A stretch of DNA of 64,000 nt from Pontixanthobacter rizhaonensis (GCF_012972675.1 NZ_JABCRE010000002.1:671001-735000); one strand, 5' to 3'. Shown: positions 9,348 to 18,830, counted from the stretch's first letter. A program made the numbers and translations. Notes: generated by a model not told the origin, from the letters alone.

Positions 9348-10159
9348 GCGAGTTTGACGACCCGAGATTAGGCCCGAAGTCGGCGGAAGATGAAATCCCG
9401 GCGACAAAACGCAAAGGGAAGGGGCTTGCGCTTCGCGCAGTCGTTCCCAACGCCATCACAGCGGCTGCATTATGTTCTGGCCTGACAGGGATCAAATTCG
9501 CGATAGCAGGACAATGGTCCTTCGCTGTTCTCGCCATCGTGGTGGCTGGTGTGCTGGACGGAATTGATGGGCGTATCGCCCGGTTGCTGAATGCCCAATC
9601 CCGTTTCGGCGCCGAGCTGGATAGCTTGGCAGATTCGCTCTCCTTTGGGATGGCGCCTGCAATCATTTTCTATCTATGGACTTTGCAGGATTTGCCGCGG
9701 CTGGGCTGGATTGCGGCTTTGGCTTTTGCAATTTGCTGTGCGCTGCGTCTGGCGCGGTTCAATGCGCAAATTGACACTGACGATCAACCGCACAAATCGG
9801 CCGGATTTCTGACAGGTATCCCTGCGCCGGTTGCTGCCGGGCTTACCTTTCTGCCGTTCTATCTTTGGACAGCAACGGGAATCGAAGAATTCCGTCTGCC
9901 TTGGGTCAATGCCGGATGGATGATTATCATCGCATTCTGGATGATCTCGAATACAGCAACATTGAGCTGGGCTTCGCTTCGTCCGCGCCGCAATGTCCGG
10001 TTGGAATTTATCGCCGTCTTTGGATTGATTTTTGGCGGAGCGATCTGGATGGATCCGTGGTGGACACTCGCAGTGATCTCAATCGGCTACTTGGCTTTGA
10101 TGCCATATGGCTGGATCCGATATGCGAAAATTAAGCGGCAGCGCCAAGCGGCGGCATAA
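9344..10159 (+). CDS. pssA: CDP-diacylglycerol-serine O-phosphatidyltransferase
   Basis: Makes phosphatidylserine from CDP-diacylglycerol and serine, the substrate for the psd product encoded just upstream. The 271 residues contain the CDP-alcohol phosphatidyltransferase signature at about 72-97 (DGIDGRIAR, then G, D and D in GAELDSLAD), followed by several membrane segments. This is the membrane-integrated type II enzyme, not the phospholipase D-like E. coli type. The start overlaps the psd stop by 4 nt. The last 29 bases overlap the small convergent gene at 10131-10391. Confidence 0.95.
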   Translation: MSEFDDPRLGPKSAEDEIPATKRKGKGLALRAVVPNAITAAALCSGLTGIKFAIAGQWSFAVLAIVVAGVLDGIDGRIARLLNAQSRFGAELDSLADSLSFGMAPAIIFYLWTLQDLPRLGWIAALAFAICCALRLARFNAQIDTDDQPHKSAGFLTGIPAPVAAGLTFLPFYLWTATGIEEFRLPWVNAGWMIIIAFWMISNTATLSWASLRPRRNVRLEFIAVFGLIFGGAIWMDPWWTLAVISIGYLALMPYGWIRYAKIKRQRQAAA

Positions 10160-10391
10160 TTTCCAGGGCAGGGCTGCGGATCACTTTTGTAACAGCTGTC
10201 GGGCGTGAATACGCCTTGGGCCGCCGGCTGCCGTTGATCTGAACAGTAACAGTGCGTTGATGGCTATCCTGAGCGATAAGCTGTTGCAGTTCTATATAAC
10301 GTGCTTTGCCGCGGATGAACCCGTCTATCAGAACGAGCGTCGCAGCAATTCCTGCAATGACAAATAGAGTAGTGGCAGCAAAACTAAGCAT
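10131..10391 (-). CDS. Small single-pass membrane protein, unknown function
   Basis: An 86-residue protein with one N-terminal membrane segment (about residues 4-24, FAATTLFVIAGIAATLVLI) and a basic cytoplasmic-looking tail (KARYIELQQ, SRRPKAYSRP) ending in hydrophobic residues. GGAA lies 9 bases before the ATG. No family is recognised. It overlaps the 3' end of pssA by 29 bases in convergent orientation. The membrane segment and basic tail make it look real, but coding is not certain. Confidence 0.55.
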   Translation of the reverse strand: MLSFAATTLFVIAGIAATLVLIDGFIRGKARYIELQQLIAQDSHQRTVTVQINGSRRPKAYSRPTAVTKVIRSPALEIMPPLGAAA

Positions 10392-10742
10392 CGTACTATG
10401 TTCCTTCTTACCCCCTGATCCCCGTTGATAAGTCTGTTGACAAACTGTGAGTTCAGTGTGGATAACGTTTCATTCGGATCATTTGTTCCTGTGGTTACAC
10501 TTGTTCCCTTTTTGTTCTCATCCGTCAAGCATTTTTGCGCCAAAAATCCCTTTTTTATCGATGAATTGAGTCTGGATTTCTGATCCGACTGCCGCTAAGG
10601 CGCGCCATCCGTTGATGATGCCGCCTATTCCGGGCTGCTGAATGAAGCGGAAAATCCACATGGAAAGCACACATACCGGTGCCGAAGAGAGCATTCTCAA
10701 CGGTTCCAGCTTTTCAGAGGCATAACCGGAAGGAATTTACTT
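10392..10742 (+). promoter_or_regulatory. rpsB upstream/leader region with probable promoter
   Basis: These 351 bases hold no convincing gene. TTGACA at 10437-10442 is followed after 18 bases by GATAAC (10461-10466), a good sigma70-like pair; transcription from there would leave a leader of roughly 270 nt before rpsB. T-rich and A-rich runs (10505-10560) follow. Long leaders before rpsB often take part in S2 autoregulation, but no named motif is recognised here. Confidence 0.45.
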
Positions 10743-11486
10743 ATGGCGGCACCTACCGTCTCAATGCAGCAATTGATCGAGGCCGGAGCGCATTTCGGCC
10801 ACCAGACCCACCGCTGGAACCCGCGTATGAAGCCGTATATCTTCGGCGCACGCAATGGTGTTCACATTCTCGACCTGTCGCAAACCGTGCCATTGTTCGC
10901 ACGTGCGCTTGATTTCGTGGAATCAACCGTGCGCGCGGGCGGCAAGGTTTTGTTCGTTGGCACCAAGCGTCAGGCGCAAGAGCCAATCGCCGAGGCAGCA
11001 CGCCGCAGCGGCCAGCACTTTGTAAACCACCGCTGGCTTGGCGGGATGCTGACAAACTGGAAGACTATTTCCGGTTCGATCAAGCGCCTAAAAACTTTGG
11101 AAGAGCAGCTTTCGGGTGACAGCTCCGGCCTGACCAAGAAAGAAGTTCTTCAGCTGACGCGTGAGCGTGACAAGCTGGAACTGTCGCTTGGCGGTATTCG
11201 CGATATGGGCGGCATTCCGGACGTGATGTTCATTATCGATGCCAACAAGGAAGAACTCGCGATTAAGGAAGCCAACGTTCTGGGTATTCCAGTGATCGGC
11301 ATCCTCGACACCAACGTCGATCCGTCGGGCATCGCTTTCCCTGTGCCAGCTAACGATGACGCAAGCCGTGCAGTGCGCATGTATTGCGACGCGATCGCTG
11401 ATGCAGCTGCGGCAGGCAAGGGCGGCAAAGTCGCCGATTCTGGCGTTGATGTCGGCGCAATGGCTGAGCCACCGGTTGAAGCCTAA
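10743..11486 (+). CDS. rpsB: 30S ribosomal protein S2
   Basis: Structural protein of the small ribosomal subunit, needed to bring S1 to the ribosome. The 247 residues match the family length and begin with the typical pattern [20 protein letters not shown], followed by [23 protein letters not shown] and [11 protein letters not shown]. The ribosome site AAGGAA lies upstream of the ATG. tsf follows after a hairpin at 11538-11589, the usual rpsB-tsf order. Confidence 0.98.
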   Translation: MAAPTVSMQQLIEAGAHFGHQTHRWNPRMKPYIFGARNGVHILDLSQTVPLFARALDFVESTVRAGGKVLFVGTKRQAQEPIAEAARRSGQHFVNHRWLGGMLTNWKTISGSIKRLKTLEEQLSGDSSGLTKKEVLQLTRERDKLELSLGGIRDMGGIPDVMFIIDANKEELAIKEANVLGIPVIGILDTNVDPSGIAFPVPANDDASRAVRMYCDAIADAAAAGKGGKVADSGVDVGAMAEPPVEA

Positions 11487-11537
11487 TCACACTGTAACAT
11501 TGCTGACATGCCAATCGGCAACAGCGATGTAATCTAG

Positions 11538-11589
11538 AGCGCCGGACTGACCCGACCCCATGATTTTCGGGGGCCGGCGCTGTATTTTT
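11538..11589 (+). terminator. Hairpin with T tract between rpsB and tsf (possible attenuator)
   Basis: An 8-bp outer stem (11538-11545 with 11574-11581) and an inner CCCGA/TCGGG pairing are followed by GTATTTTT. The tsf ribosome site begins a few bases later. It looks like a partial terminator setting the S2 to EF-Ts ratio, though it could also be a processing site. Confidence 0.55.
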
Positions 11590-11603
11590 GAAAGGATAAA
11601 GCA

Positions 11604-12530
11604 ATGGCTGCATTCTCAGTCGCTGACATAAAAGCCCTGCGTGAAAAAACTGGCGCGGGCATGATGGATGCCAAAAAGGCACTTACAGAAGCTGGCGGCG
11701 ATATCGAAGCTGCGGTTGACGCGCTGCGCGCCAAAGGCCTCGCTACTGCACAGAAGAAGTCTAGCCGTACCGCGGCAGAGGGCCTTGTTGGTGTTGCTGT
11801 CGAGGGTACTCGCGGTGTTGCCGTCGAAGTAAACTCGGAAACAGACTTCGTAGCGAAGAACGACCAGTTCCAAGACTTCGTACGCCTGACAACAACTGCC
11901 GCGCTGGGCGTGGATGGTGATGATGTAGAAGCGCTGAAAGCGGCTGCATACCCAACCGGCGGAACGGTTGCTGACAAGCTGACCGACAACGTTGCGACCA
12001 TCGGTGAAAACCAGCAGGTTCGCCGCCTCAAGACAGTTTCTGTGTCAAACGGCGTTGTCGTGCCTTACATGCACAATGCCGCGTCTGAAGGCCTCGGCAA
12101 AATCGGTGTTCTGGTTGCGCTGGAAAGCGAAGCCGGTGCGGATGTGCTGGAGCCTTTGGGCAAGCAACTGGCGATGCACATCGCCGCTGCATTCCCGCAA
12201 GCTTTGGATGCTGACAGTCTTGACGCTGATATGATCGCCCGTGAGCGCGCGATTGCATCTGAAAAAGCTGCTGAAAGCGGCAAGCCTGAAAACGTTCAGG
12301 AAAAGATGGTGGAAGGCGCAGTGAAGAAATTCGCCAAAGAAAACGCGCTTCTCAGCCAGCTATTCGTGATGGACAACAAAACGCCGATTGCTGACGTTGT
12401 TGCCAATGCTGGCAAAGAGGCCGGCAAAGAAATCGTTCTGAAGGACTATGTCCGCTTCCAACTCGGTGAAGGCATCGAGAAGAAAGAAGAAGATTTCGCG
12501 GCAGAAGTTGCTGCTGCTGTCGGCGGCTAA
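11604..12530 (+). CDS. tsf: Elongation factor Ts
   Basis: Guanine nucleotide exchange factor that recycles EF-Tu. The 308-residue protein has the N-terminal UBA-like part with the signature [16 protein letters not shown] and the core motif [17 protein letters not shown] lies 9 bases before the ATG. It is the second gene of the rpsB-tsf pair and is followed by a strong terminator. pyrH, which normally comes next, is separated from it by an inverted oxygenase-like gene. Confidence 0.98.
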   Translation: MAAFSVADIKALREKTGAGMMDAKKALTEAGGDIEAAVDALRAKGLATAQKKSSRTAAEGLVGVAVEGTRGVAVEVNSETDFVAKNDQFQDFVRLTTTAALGVDGDDVEALKAAAYPTGGTVADKLTDNVATIGENQQVRRLKTVSVSNGVVVPYMHNAASEGLGKIGVLVALESEAGADVLEPLGKQLAMHIAAAFPQALDADSLDADMIARERAIASEKAAESGKPENVQEKMVEGAVKKFAKENALLSQLFVMDNKTPIADVVANAGKEAGKEIVLKDYVRFQLGEGIEKKEEDFAAEVAAAVGG

Positions 12531-12559
12531 GCCTTCCGGCCATTGCGGTTGAAATCATT

Positions 12560-12597
12560 CGGCCGCCGGATCCATCTGGGTTCGGCGGCCGTTTTTA
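12560..12597 (+). terminator. Intrinsic terminator after tsf
   Basis: An 11-bp GC-rich stem (12560-12570 with 12581-12591, one G-T pair) followed by GTTTTTATT. It ends the rpsB-tsf unit 29 bases after the tsf stop. Confidence 0.9.
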
Positions 12598-12726
12598 TTA
12601 AGTTCTGCAATGGGCAGAGCATTCGGTAGGCTGAGAATCAGCCGTTCGTATCCGGTTCCTTCAAATACTTAGTGCGAAAGTGCTTCAATGAAGGTTTGGC
12701 GTCGGCTGTCATTGCCTCCCCGTAAT

Positions 12727-13395
12727 TTAAGCGTGATCCGTGCCCCAGGGATCGTAATGCGGCCGGGCAAATCCAAAACCTAGATGAAGCGACCGCGCTG
12801 ATGTCGTGTTGCAGATGTGAGGGTATCCTGCGGGCACGTATAGCAACTCGCCTTGCTTCAGTTCTTGGTCAAAAATGGGAACTGCTGCCGGGTCATTTCG
12901 GTCAGCATCGGCAGTCTCTCTTTCGTAGATCGTCCAGTGCTTCGATCCATCCATTTGCCAAATCAGATAACCGATCGGGTCCGAATGGATGCGAAGCGCC
13001 CCGCTTTGTCCCATGCTAGCGATCACACCGATTCGCATCGGTTGAGCCGTTTTATTCTGAAAATCGTGAACAACCTCTGCAAGGCGTTTGCTTCGTCCCT
13101 GAGCAGCCGGTTGTACGACACTGGCGCCGCGTGCGATCAAGCCGTCAATTTTTGCACGGTCTATTCTATCTTTAGTTCGGAAGAGTTCGCGCGGGATGCG
13201 ATGACGGTTTATTGTAATCCGGTCTTGGCCTTCATCGAATTGATCGATCAAGCGCCAAAACTCTGGCCACCCAAAAAAATCTGTACAATCACGATCGCTC
13301 ACGCCGTGTCTTACGCCCATTTCCGCGCGCAGCTCACCATCAAGAAATGGAGCAGGGTCCCACGGTTGCACTACTTCACTAATTGATGAGATCAT
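12727..13395 (-). CDS. JmjC/cupin-type 2-oxoglutarate oxygenase-like protein
   Basis: A 222-residue protein whose C-terminal half carries a double-stranded beta-helix iron site: H137-x-D139 in RIHSDP, the GSKHWTIYE strand, and the distal His193 in LLYVPAGYPHI. This spacing is that of the Cupin_4/JmjC ribosomal oxygenases (RoxA/YcfD type), which hydroxylate ribosomal proteins. It is shorter than RoxA and appears to lack its C-terminal domain. The N-terminal 110 residues are not recognised. AAGGG precedes the ATG. It sits inverted between tsf and pyrH, breaking a gene order that is usually kept. The substrate is unknown; JmjC membership is the firm part. Confidence 0.75.
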   Translation of the reverse strand: MISSISEVVQPWDPAPFLDGELRAEMGVRHGVSDRDCTDFFGWPEFWRLIDQFDEGQDRITINRHRIPRELFRTKDRIDRAKIDGLIARGASVVQPAAQGRSKRLAEVVHDFQNKTAQPMRIGVIASMGQSGALRIHSDPIGYLIWQMDGSKHWTIYERETADADRNDPAAVPIFDQELKQGELLYVPAGYPHICNTTSARSLHLGFGFARPHYDPWGTDHA

Positions 13396-13607
13396 CTTGG
13401 AGCCCTTTAGCGTTCGAGAATTTGCTACACTCCACTACCTTGTAAAGCCAAGTGGAAATGCCAGCTGACGGGCTCACTCGCCAAATGTCGGGCAGCAGAA
13501 GGTACTACTATCTATGCCTCAACTTCCACAGGCTTTCTCTTTGCGCGGGGCTAAGTGTCAGGCTAAGGATGCTGCCAGCTATCTCATTTACTGGATTCTT
13601 CTGACCT

Positions 13608-14330
13608 ATGCCCGCAACGAACTATAAGCGCGTCTTGCTGAAACTCTCAGGCGAAGTGTTGATGGGGGAACAGGATTACGGGATTGATCCTGCTTATGTT
13701 GCGCGGCTTGCTGATGAAGTGAAAGCGGCCAAGGATACCGGACTTGAAATTTGCCTCGTCATTGGCGGCGGTAATATTTTCCGCGGTGTAGCCGGTGCTG
13801 CGCGCGGCCTGGACCGGACGACCGGCGACTATATGGGAATGCTCGCAACAGTGATGAACGCGCTCGCGATGCAAAATGCGCTGGAGCAAGCGGGCGTTCC
13901 CACCCGCGTTCAATCTGCCATTCCTATGTCTTCCGTCTGCGAGCCCTACATTCGCCGCCGTGCAGAACGCCATCTTGAAAAGGGGCGGATCGTGATTTTT
14001 GCTGCTGGTACCGGCAACCCGTTCTTCACCACAGACACTGGCGCCGCTTTGCGCGCTGCGGAGATGAACTGCGATGCCTTGCTGAAGGGGACAAGCGTTG
14101 ACGGGGTGTATGATAGCGACCCGAAAACCAATCCCGATGCAACGCGCTTTGAGGAAATCACATACAGCCGTGTGCTGAATGACAATTTGAAAGTAATGGA
14201 TGCCACCGCGATTGCGCTATGCCGCGAAAACAGCATTCCCATCGTGGTCTTCTCGATCCGCGAAAAGGGTAATGTCGCGCAGATCATCGATGGTACAGGC
14301 ACCAAAACTATTGTGAGAGAGGACGCCTAA
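13608..14330 (+). CDS. pyrH: Uridylate kinase (UMP kinase)
   Basis: Phosphorylates UMP to UDP in pyrimidine nucleotide synthesis; bacterial PyrH is a hexameric amino-acid-kinase-fold enzyme regulated by GTP and UTP. The 240 residues show KLSGEVLMG near the N-terminus, [26 protein letters not shown] and the UMP-binding region. No clear ribosome site precedes the ATG. It starts a run that continues through frr, uppS, cdsA, dxr and rseP on the same strand with short gaps. Confidence 0.97.
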   Translation: MPATNYKRVLLKLSGEVLMGEQDYGIDPAYVARLADEVKAAKDTGLEICLVIGGGNIFRGVAGAARGLDRTTGDYMGMLATVMNALAMQNALEQAGVPTRVQSAIPMSSVCEPYIRRRAERHLEKGRIVIFAAGTGNPFFTTDTGAALRAAEMNCDALLKGTSVDGVYDSDPKTNPDATRFEEITYSRVLNDNLKVMDATAIALCRENSIPIVVFSIREKGNVAQIIDGTGTKTIVREDA

Positions 14331-14331
14331 A

Positions 14332-14889
14332 ATGGCCAAATTTGACAAAGCCGATATTGAACGCCGGATGGCGGGCGCTGTGGAATCGCTGAAAGGTGAT
14401 CTGGGGGGGCTGCGGACTGGCCGTGCGAACGTGACACTGCTCGATCCCGTTGTTTGCGATGTCTATGGCGCGCATATGCCTCTTAATCAGGTGGCGACAG
14501 TGTCTGCGCCTGAACCGCGGATGTTGACCGTACAGGTATGGGATAAGGCAAATATGGCTGCGGTTGAGAAAGGCATTGCTTATGCCAATCTCGGCCTCAA
14601 TCCGATGATCGATGGCCAGACCTTGCGCTTGCCGATGCCCGACCTCACCGAAGATCGCCGCAAAGAGCTGGCCAAGCTTGCTGGTAAATATGCAGAGAAT
14701 GCGAAGATAGCGATCCGCAATGTTCGCCGCGACGGTATGGAAGCGCTGAAAGAAGACGAAAAGAAGAAGGAAATCGGTGAGGATGACCGGAAACGGTCAG
14801 AGGATGAAGTCCAGAAAATCACTGACAAGTTTGTCGCTGAATGTGACACCGCCGCAGAGGCCAAAGAAAAAGAAATCATGACTCAGTGA
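14332..14889 (+). CDS. frr: Ribosome recycling factor
   Basis: Splits post-termination ribosomes together with EF-G. The 185-residue product matches the family length exactly and has the typical [13 protein letters not shown] and [22 protein letters not shown] stretches of the long helical domain. It begins 1 base after the pyrH stop, so the pair is translated from one message. Confidence 0.98.
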   Translation: MAKFDKADIERRMAGAVESLKGDLGGLRTGRANVTLLDPVVCDVYGAHMPLNQVATVSAPEPRMLTVQVWDKANMAAVEKGIAYANLGLNPMIDGQTLRLPMPDLTEDRRKELAKLAGKYAENAKIAIRNVRRDGMEALKEDEKKKEIGEDDRKRSEDEVQKITDKFVAECDTAAEAKEKEIMTQ

Positions 14890-14913
14890 CCGTGTGGGTT
14901 GGGGGTCTTTTTA

Positions 14914-15597
14914 ATGGATAGCGAAAGCCCGCAGGCTAAGCATGTCGCCATTATCATGGACGGCAATGGCCGCTGGGCGAAACAGAAGATGCTGCCGCGT
15001 GTCATGGGGCACCGGCAAGGCGTCGAAGCAGTGCGCGAGCTGGTTCGCTCTATCGAACCGATGGGAATCGATTGCCTGACGCTGTACGCATTCTCTTCGG
15101 AGAATTGGAAGCGACCAGAGGATGAAGTTGGCGATCTGATGAATTTGCTGCGCAAGTTCATCAAATCTGATTTGCCAGAATTCATCGCGAACGATGTGCG
15201 CCTCAAAATCATTGGTGATTATAAGGGCCTAGCGCCGGACATTGTCGCTCAGCTTGAAGATGCGCTGGATAAAACCAGTAAAGGCTCCCGTATTCTCGCG
15301 GTGGCGCTCAACTATGGTTCCCAAGACGAAATCGTGCGTGCTGCAAACCTTGCTGCGAGCGGTGGAGAGATCACGGCGGAAACACTTGAGAAGCATTTAG
15401 ACACCGCTGATATGCCACCCCTCGATCTTCTGATCCGGACCAGCGGTGAAGTGCGGCTGTCGAACTTCCTCCTGTGGCAATGCGCCTATGCAGAGATGGT
15501 GTTTGTCGATGTGCTATGGCCTGATTTCACGCCAGACCATTTGCAGCAGGCCTTGGATGACTTTTCCGATCGGGAGAGACGCTTTGGCGGACGGTGA
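14914..15597 (+). CDS. uppS: Isoprenyl (undecaprenyl) diphosphate synthase, cis type
   Basis: Adds isopentenyl units in cis to farnesyl diphosphate, making the lipid carrier for peptidoglycan and surface polysaccharides. The signature IIMDGNGRWAKQ is near the N-terminus with its catalytic Asp; LTLYAFSSENW, LLIRTSGEVRLSNFLLWQ and the acidic WPDF region follow. The ATG at 14914 is favoured over the TTG at 14899 because GGGGG (14901-14905) lies 8 bases upstream, giving 227 residues. The usual RTSGE-x-R-x-SNFLLWQ motif is intact. A paired-hairpin repeat lies between this gene and cdsA. Confidence 0.96.
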   Translation: MDSESPQAKHVAIIMDGNGRWAKQKMLPRVMGHRQGVEAVRELVRSIEPMGIDCLTLYAFSSENWKRPEDEVGDLMNLLRKFIKSDLPEFIANDVRLKIIGDYKGLAPDIVAQLEDALDKTSKGSRILAVALNYGSQDEIVRAANLAASGGEITAETLEKHLDTADMPPLDLLIRTSGEVRLSNFLLWQCAYAEMVFVDVLWPDFTPDHLQQALDDFSDRERRFGGR

Positions 15598-15613
15598 GGC
15601 CATATCCTCCGCA

Positions 15614-15703
15614 GTCATGCTGAACTCGTTTCAGCATCCATTGTACCTTCAAGAACCGGCGGAGCGGGCTGACGAATGGACCCTGAAACAAGTTCAGGGT
15701 GAC
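15614..15703. repeat. Palindromic paired-hairpin intergenic repeat (REP/MITE-like)
   Basis: A 90-bp element with imperfect terminal inverted repeats of about 29 bases (GTCA..CTGAAC.CGTTTCAG..TCCATT against its complement at the right end). Each end is itself a hairpin: TGCTGAA/TTCAGCA at 15618-15636 and CCCTGAA/TTCAGGG at 15681-15699. In the + frame it reads MLNSFQH...LKQVQGD, a peptide string familiar from falsely annotated ORFs in sphingomonads, which points to a dispersed genomic repeat. It fills the uppS-cdsA gap, ending 16 bases before the cdsA ATG. Confidence 0.85.
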
Positions 15704-15719
15704 AAGTTAGGTGTGTCAG

Positions 15720-16397
15720 ATGTCTGATACCAAACCCAAAAAGAACGCCGATCTGCCGGTCAGGTTGGCTTCTGCGATTGTGATGGTCGCAATTGCTGGA
15801 ACGGCGCTGTGGCTGGGCGGTATCTGGTTTGATGGCTTTATTGCCTTGGTTGTGGGGGCTTGCCTGTTTGAATTTTGCCGTTTGATCCTGCGCGCCACAC
15901 AGAATGCCGCGATCAGAGCAGTCGGCTGTATTCTGGCAATTCTCTATGTTGGAGCGGCGGGACTTTCGCTTGCGAATTTACCCGTTGCGGTTTTGCTTGG
16001 TGTGATCGCTGTCGTCATCGCAACGGATGTGGGTGCCTATTTTAGCGGCCGTGCCATTGGAGGGCCCAAGATTGCCCCGAAAATCAGCCCTTCAAAAACG
16101 TGGGCCGGATTGATCGGCGGTATGATTTTGGCTGGCTTGGTTTCGGGATCATTCTTCCTCTATAATGTGGGTGAAATCCGATTTTCACCAATGCTGTTTG
16201 TTGCAGTACTGATCGGTTCCGGTTTGGCGATACTCGCGCAATGCGGCGATTTCTTTGAAAGTTGGCTCAAACGCAAAGCAGGTTTGAAGGACTCTTCCAA
16301 TCTAATACCGGGCCATGGCGGAGTGTTTGACCGGGTGGATGGTATGCTGCCCGTGGCTATCGCAGCATTACCCCTTTGGGCGCTACATCCGGCATGA
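15720..16397 (+). CDS. cdsA: Phosphatidate cytidylyltransferase
   Basis: Makes CDP-diacylglycerol, the branch point for the PssA and PgsA enzymes also encoded in this window. The 225-residue membrane protein has about six or seven hydrophobic segments and the C-terminal CdsA signature (GDFFESWLKRKAGLKDSS, then PGHGGVFDRVDG), with SKTWAG upstream. It is somewhat short for the family (often 260-285), with fewer N-terminal segments. The ATG at 15720 follows TAGGTG; a GTG at 15711 is less likely. The stop overlaps the dxr start by ATGA. Confidence 0.94.
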   Translation: MSDTKPKKNADLPVRLASAIVMVAIAGTALWLGGIWFDGFIALVVGACLFEFCRLILRATQNAAIRAVGCILAILYVGAAGLSLANLPVAVLLGVIAVVIATDVGAYFSGRAIGGPKIAPKISPSKTWAGLIGGMILAGLVSGSFFLYNVGEIRFSPMLFVAVLIGSGLAILAQCGDFFESWLKRKAGLKDSSNLIPGHGGVFDRVDGMLPVAIAALPLWALHPA

Positions 16398-17548
16398 CCC
16401 GCTCCATAACGATTCTCGGCGCGACAGGTTCTGTTGGTGCTTCAACGCTCGATCTAATCCGGCGGGAGCGGGACAAGTGGCAAGTTGCCGCATTGACCGC
16501 ACATCAGAGTGCAGCCGAACTCGCTAAGCTGGCGATTGAGTTTGATGCGCAAGTCGCTGTTGTCAGCGATGAAACTTGCCTGCCCGAACTGCGGGAGGCA
16601 TTGTCCGGAACATCCATCGAAGCTGCTAGCGGGAAGCAAGCTTTGTGTGATGCCGCGTCCCGAAAAGTCGATATGACCGTTGCCGCCATTGTTGGCTGCG
16701 CCGGTTTGGCTCCTGTCATGGCAGCAATAGAGCAGGGCGGAACAATCGCGCTCGCCAATAAAGAGGCGCTCGTGTCCGCTGGTGACGTCATGACGGCTGC
16801 GGTCGCCAAGCACGGGGCAACTCTGCTGCCGGTAGATTCTGAGCATAATGCGATTTTCCAATGCCTGTCTGGCAATGATATTGACGAAGTCCGCTGGATC
16901 ACATTGACTGCCAGTGGCGGCCCGTTCCGCGAATGGACACAGGCCCAGCTTGACGCTGCAACGCCCAAGCAAGCTGTGGCGCATCCCAATTGGGATATGG
17001 GCGCAAAGATCAGCGTCGATTCTGCGACGATGATGAATAAAGGCCTTGAATTTATTGAGGCACATCATTTGTTTCCCGTCGGTTTAGACCGGTTACGGAT
17101 CGTGGTTCATCCGCAAAGCGTGATCCATTCGATGGTCGAATATCGCGATGGATCAACGCTGGCTCAGCTTGGGCCATCGGACATGAAAGTGCCCATTGCA
17201 TCATGCCTGGCATGGCCAAAGCGCATGGAGACCGGTTGCGCGCCGCTCGACCTGCCAGCCATCGGTAATTTGAGCTTCTTCGCACCAAACGAAGCCCTGT
17301 TTCCGGCCACCAAGCTAGCGCGCGATGCTGTTCATGCTGGTGGTGCTGCACCCGCAACGCTCAATGCCGCTAACGAAGTGGCGGTTGCAGCGTTTTTGGC
17401 CGGTCAGATAGGGTTCACGCAAATTGCGGCAATAGTGGCGGAAACCCTAGAAAGCGGTATAGGGACCGCTCCGGCTTCGTTGGAAGAGGTACTCGCGGTA
17501 GATATCGCAGCTCGCCAGCGGGCAAAGACGATTTTGGAGACGCTGTAA
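16394..17548 (+). CDS. dxr: 1-deoxy-D-xylulose 5-phosphate reductoisomerase
   Basis: Second step of the MEP pathway: NADPH-dependent rearrangement and reduction of DXP to MEP, feeding isoprenoid synthesis (for example by UppS). The 384 residues begin with the nucleotide-binding motif ITILGATGSVGASTL and contain PVDSEHNAIFQCL and the metal-binding/flexible loop region (SGGPFR, SVDSATMMNKGLE). The start is the ATG overlapping the cdsA stop; an in-frame TTG at 16376 lies inside cdsA. rseP follows after 2 bases. Confidence 0.97.
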   Translation: MTRSITILGATGSVGASTLDLIRRERDKWQVAALTAHQSAAELAKLAIEFDAQVAVVSDETCLPELREALSGTSIEAASGKQALCDAASRKVDMTVAAIVGCAGLAPVMAAIEQGGTIALANKEALVSAGDVMTAAVAKHGATLLPVDSEHNAIFQCLSGNDIDEVRWITLTASGGPFREWTQAQLDAATPKQAVAHPNWDMGAKISVDSATMMNKGLEFIEAHHLFPVGLDRLRIVVHPQSVIHSMVEYRDGSTLAQLGPSDMKVPIASCLAWPKRMETGCAPLDLPAIGNLSFFAPNEALFPATKLARDAVHAGGAAPATLNAANEVAVAAFLAGQIGFTQIAAIVAETLESGIGTAPASLEEVLAVDIAARQRAKTILETL

Positions 17549-17550
17549 AA

Positions 17551-18669
17551 GTGTTTGAAACTGTTCCTTTCTGGATGTGGCCCGTCGGCTTTTTGCTGGT
17601 GCTCGGGCCGTTGGTGACAGTTCACGAGCTTGGGCACTATCTGGTCGGCCGCTGGTTCGGTGTGAAGGCGGAAGCGTTTTCGGTTGGCTTCGGCAAGGAA
17701 ATAGCCGGATTTACCGACAGGCACGGAACACGTTGGAAGCTGTCAGCTTTACCGCTCGGTGGATATGTCCAGTTTAAAGGTGATATGAACCCGGCGAGTA
17801 TCCCCGATCCCGAGGCGCTCAAAAACCTTTCTGAAGAAGAACGGGATGGGAGCTTTCAGCAAGCGTCCTTGTGGAAGCGCGCTTTGATCGTTTTTGCCGG
17901 GCCTGCAACCAATATCATCGTCACCGTTGCGATCTTTGCCAGCTTTAACCTGATTTACGGCAAGCTGGAAACAAGCAACGCCATTGGCGCTTTTGCTGAA
18001 GTTTCCGCCGCGCGCGAAGCCGGCTTGAAAGTCGATGACAAAATCGTCGCCATCGATGGCGAGGCCATTAATGGTTTTGAAGATATCGCTGGCCGGGCGC
18101 TGATGTTTCCAGGTGAAACGCTTCAGATAGATGTTGAGCGCGGCGATGAACGCCTGAGCGTTCCGGTAACGTTGGCAGATGTCGTCGAAACAGATCAGTT
18201 CGGCAACGAGTCGCGCGTCGGCAGGCTTGGGATTGCCGCAAAACCGCCGGAACGTCTGTCTGTTGGCCCGGTGGAGGCTGTGACGCTGGCCGGGACGCAA
18301 AGCTGGAACTTGGTGACTATGATGGTCACCGGCATAAAACAGATATTGACCGGCGACCGTTCAGTTCGCGAATTGGGCGGGCCTATTAAGATCGCCAAAT
18401 TTTCCGGTGAACAGCTCAGCTTGGGGTGGCCCACCTTCATTGCCTTCGCTGCAATGATCTCTCTTAATTTGGCATTCATCAACTTGCTGCCAATCCCGGC
18501 CCTCGATGGCGGTCACCTTGCCTTCTATGCTGCGGAAGCTATCCGGCGGAAACCGGTTGGCCCACAAGGCACAGAATGGGCATACCGGATCGGCGTGGGC
18601 ATGGTGCTTGTGTTGATGGTGTTCGTGACAGTTAATGATGTTATTTCGCTCCCGTTTTTTGGTGGGTGA
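17551..18669 (+). CDS. rseP: Site-2 intramembrane zinc metalloprotease RseP
   Basis: Cleaves anti-sigma factors and signal peptide remnants within the inner membrane. The 372-residue protein has the zinc site HELGH at residues 25-29 in the first membrane segment, one PDZ domain (about 145-225) and the second active-site motif NLLPIPALDGGHL near 311-323. It has one PDZ domain where E. coli RseP has two. The start is GTG. It is followed by bamA after 161 bases, the common dxr-rseP-bamA order. Confidence 0.96.
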   Translation: MFETVPFWMWPVGFLLVLGPLVTVHELGHYLVGRWFGVKAEAFSVGFGKEIAGFTDRHGTRWKLSALPLGGYVQFKGDMNPASIPDPEALKNLSEEERDGSFQQASLWKRALIVFAGPATNIIVTVAIFASFNLIYGKLETSNAIGAFAEVSAAREAGLKVDDKIVAIDGEAINGFEDIAGRALMFPGETLQIDVERGDERLSVPVTLADVVETDQFGNESRVGRLGIAAKPPERLSVGPVEAVTLAGTQSWNLVTMMVTGIKQILTGDRSVRELGGPIKIAKFSGEQLSLGWPTFIAFAAMISLNLAFINLLPIPALDGGHLAFYAAEAIRRKPVGPQGTEWAYRIGVGMVLVLMVFVTVNDVISLPFFGG

Positions 18670-18830
18670 AGCGTACCGCAACGGCAACGTTGCAAAAGCC
18701 ACTGGGGGCCAACGTTCTTACACTGCTTGATTGGGGGAACTGCTTCGGGCAAGGGCGTGTCACACGCTTGGGCTCAATCAGACGTCAGGCACTATGAAGA
18801 AATTGATTTTTGGACGGGATATCCGTGTCG

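Noticed and set aside
15446-15727. Frame giving a protein with MLNSFQH and LKQVQGD
   Set aside because: It is an out-of-frame read of uppS plus the palindromic repeat; such strings come from the repeat, not from a gene.
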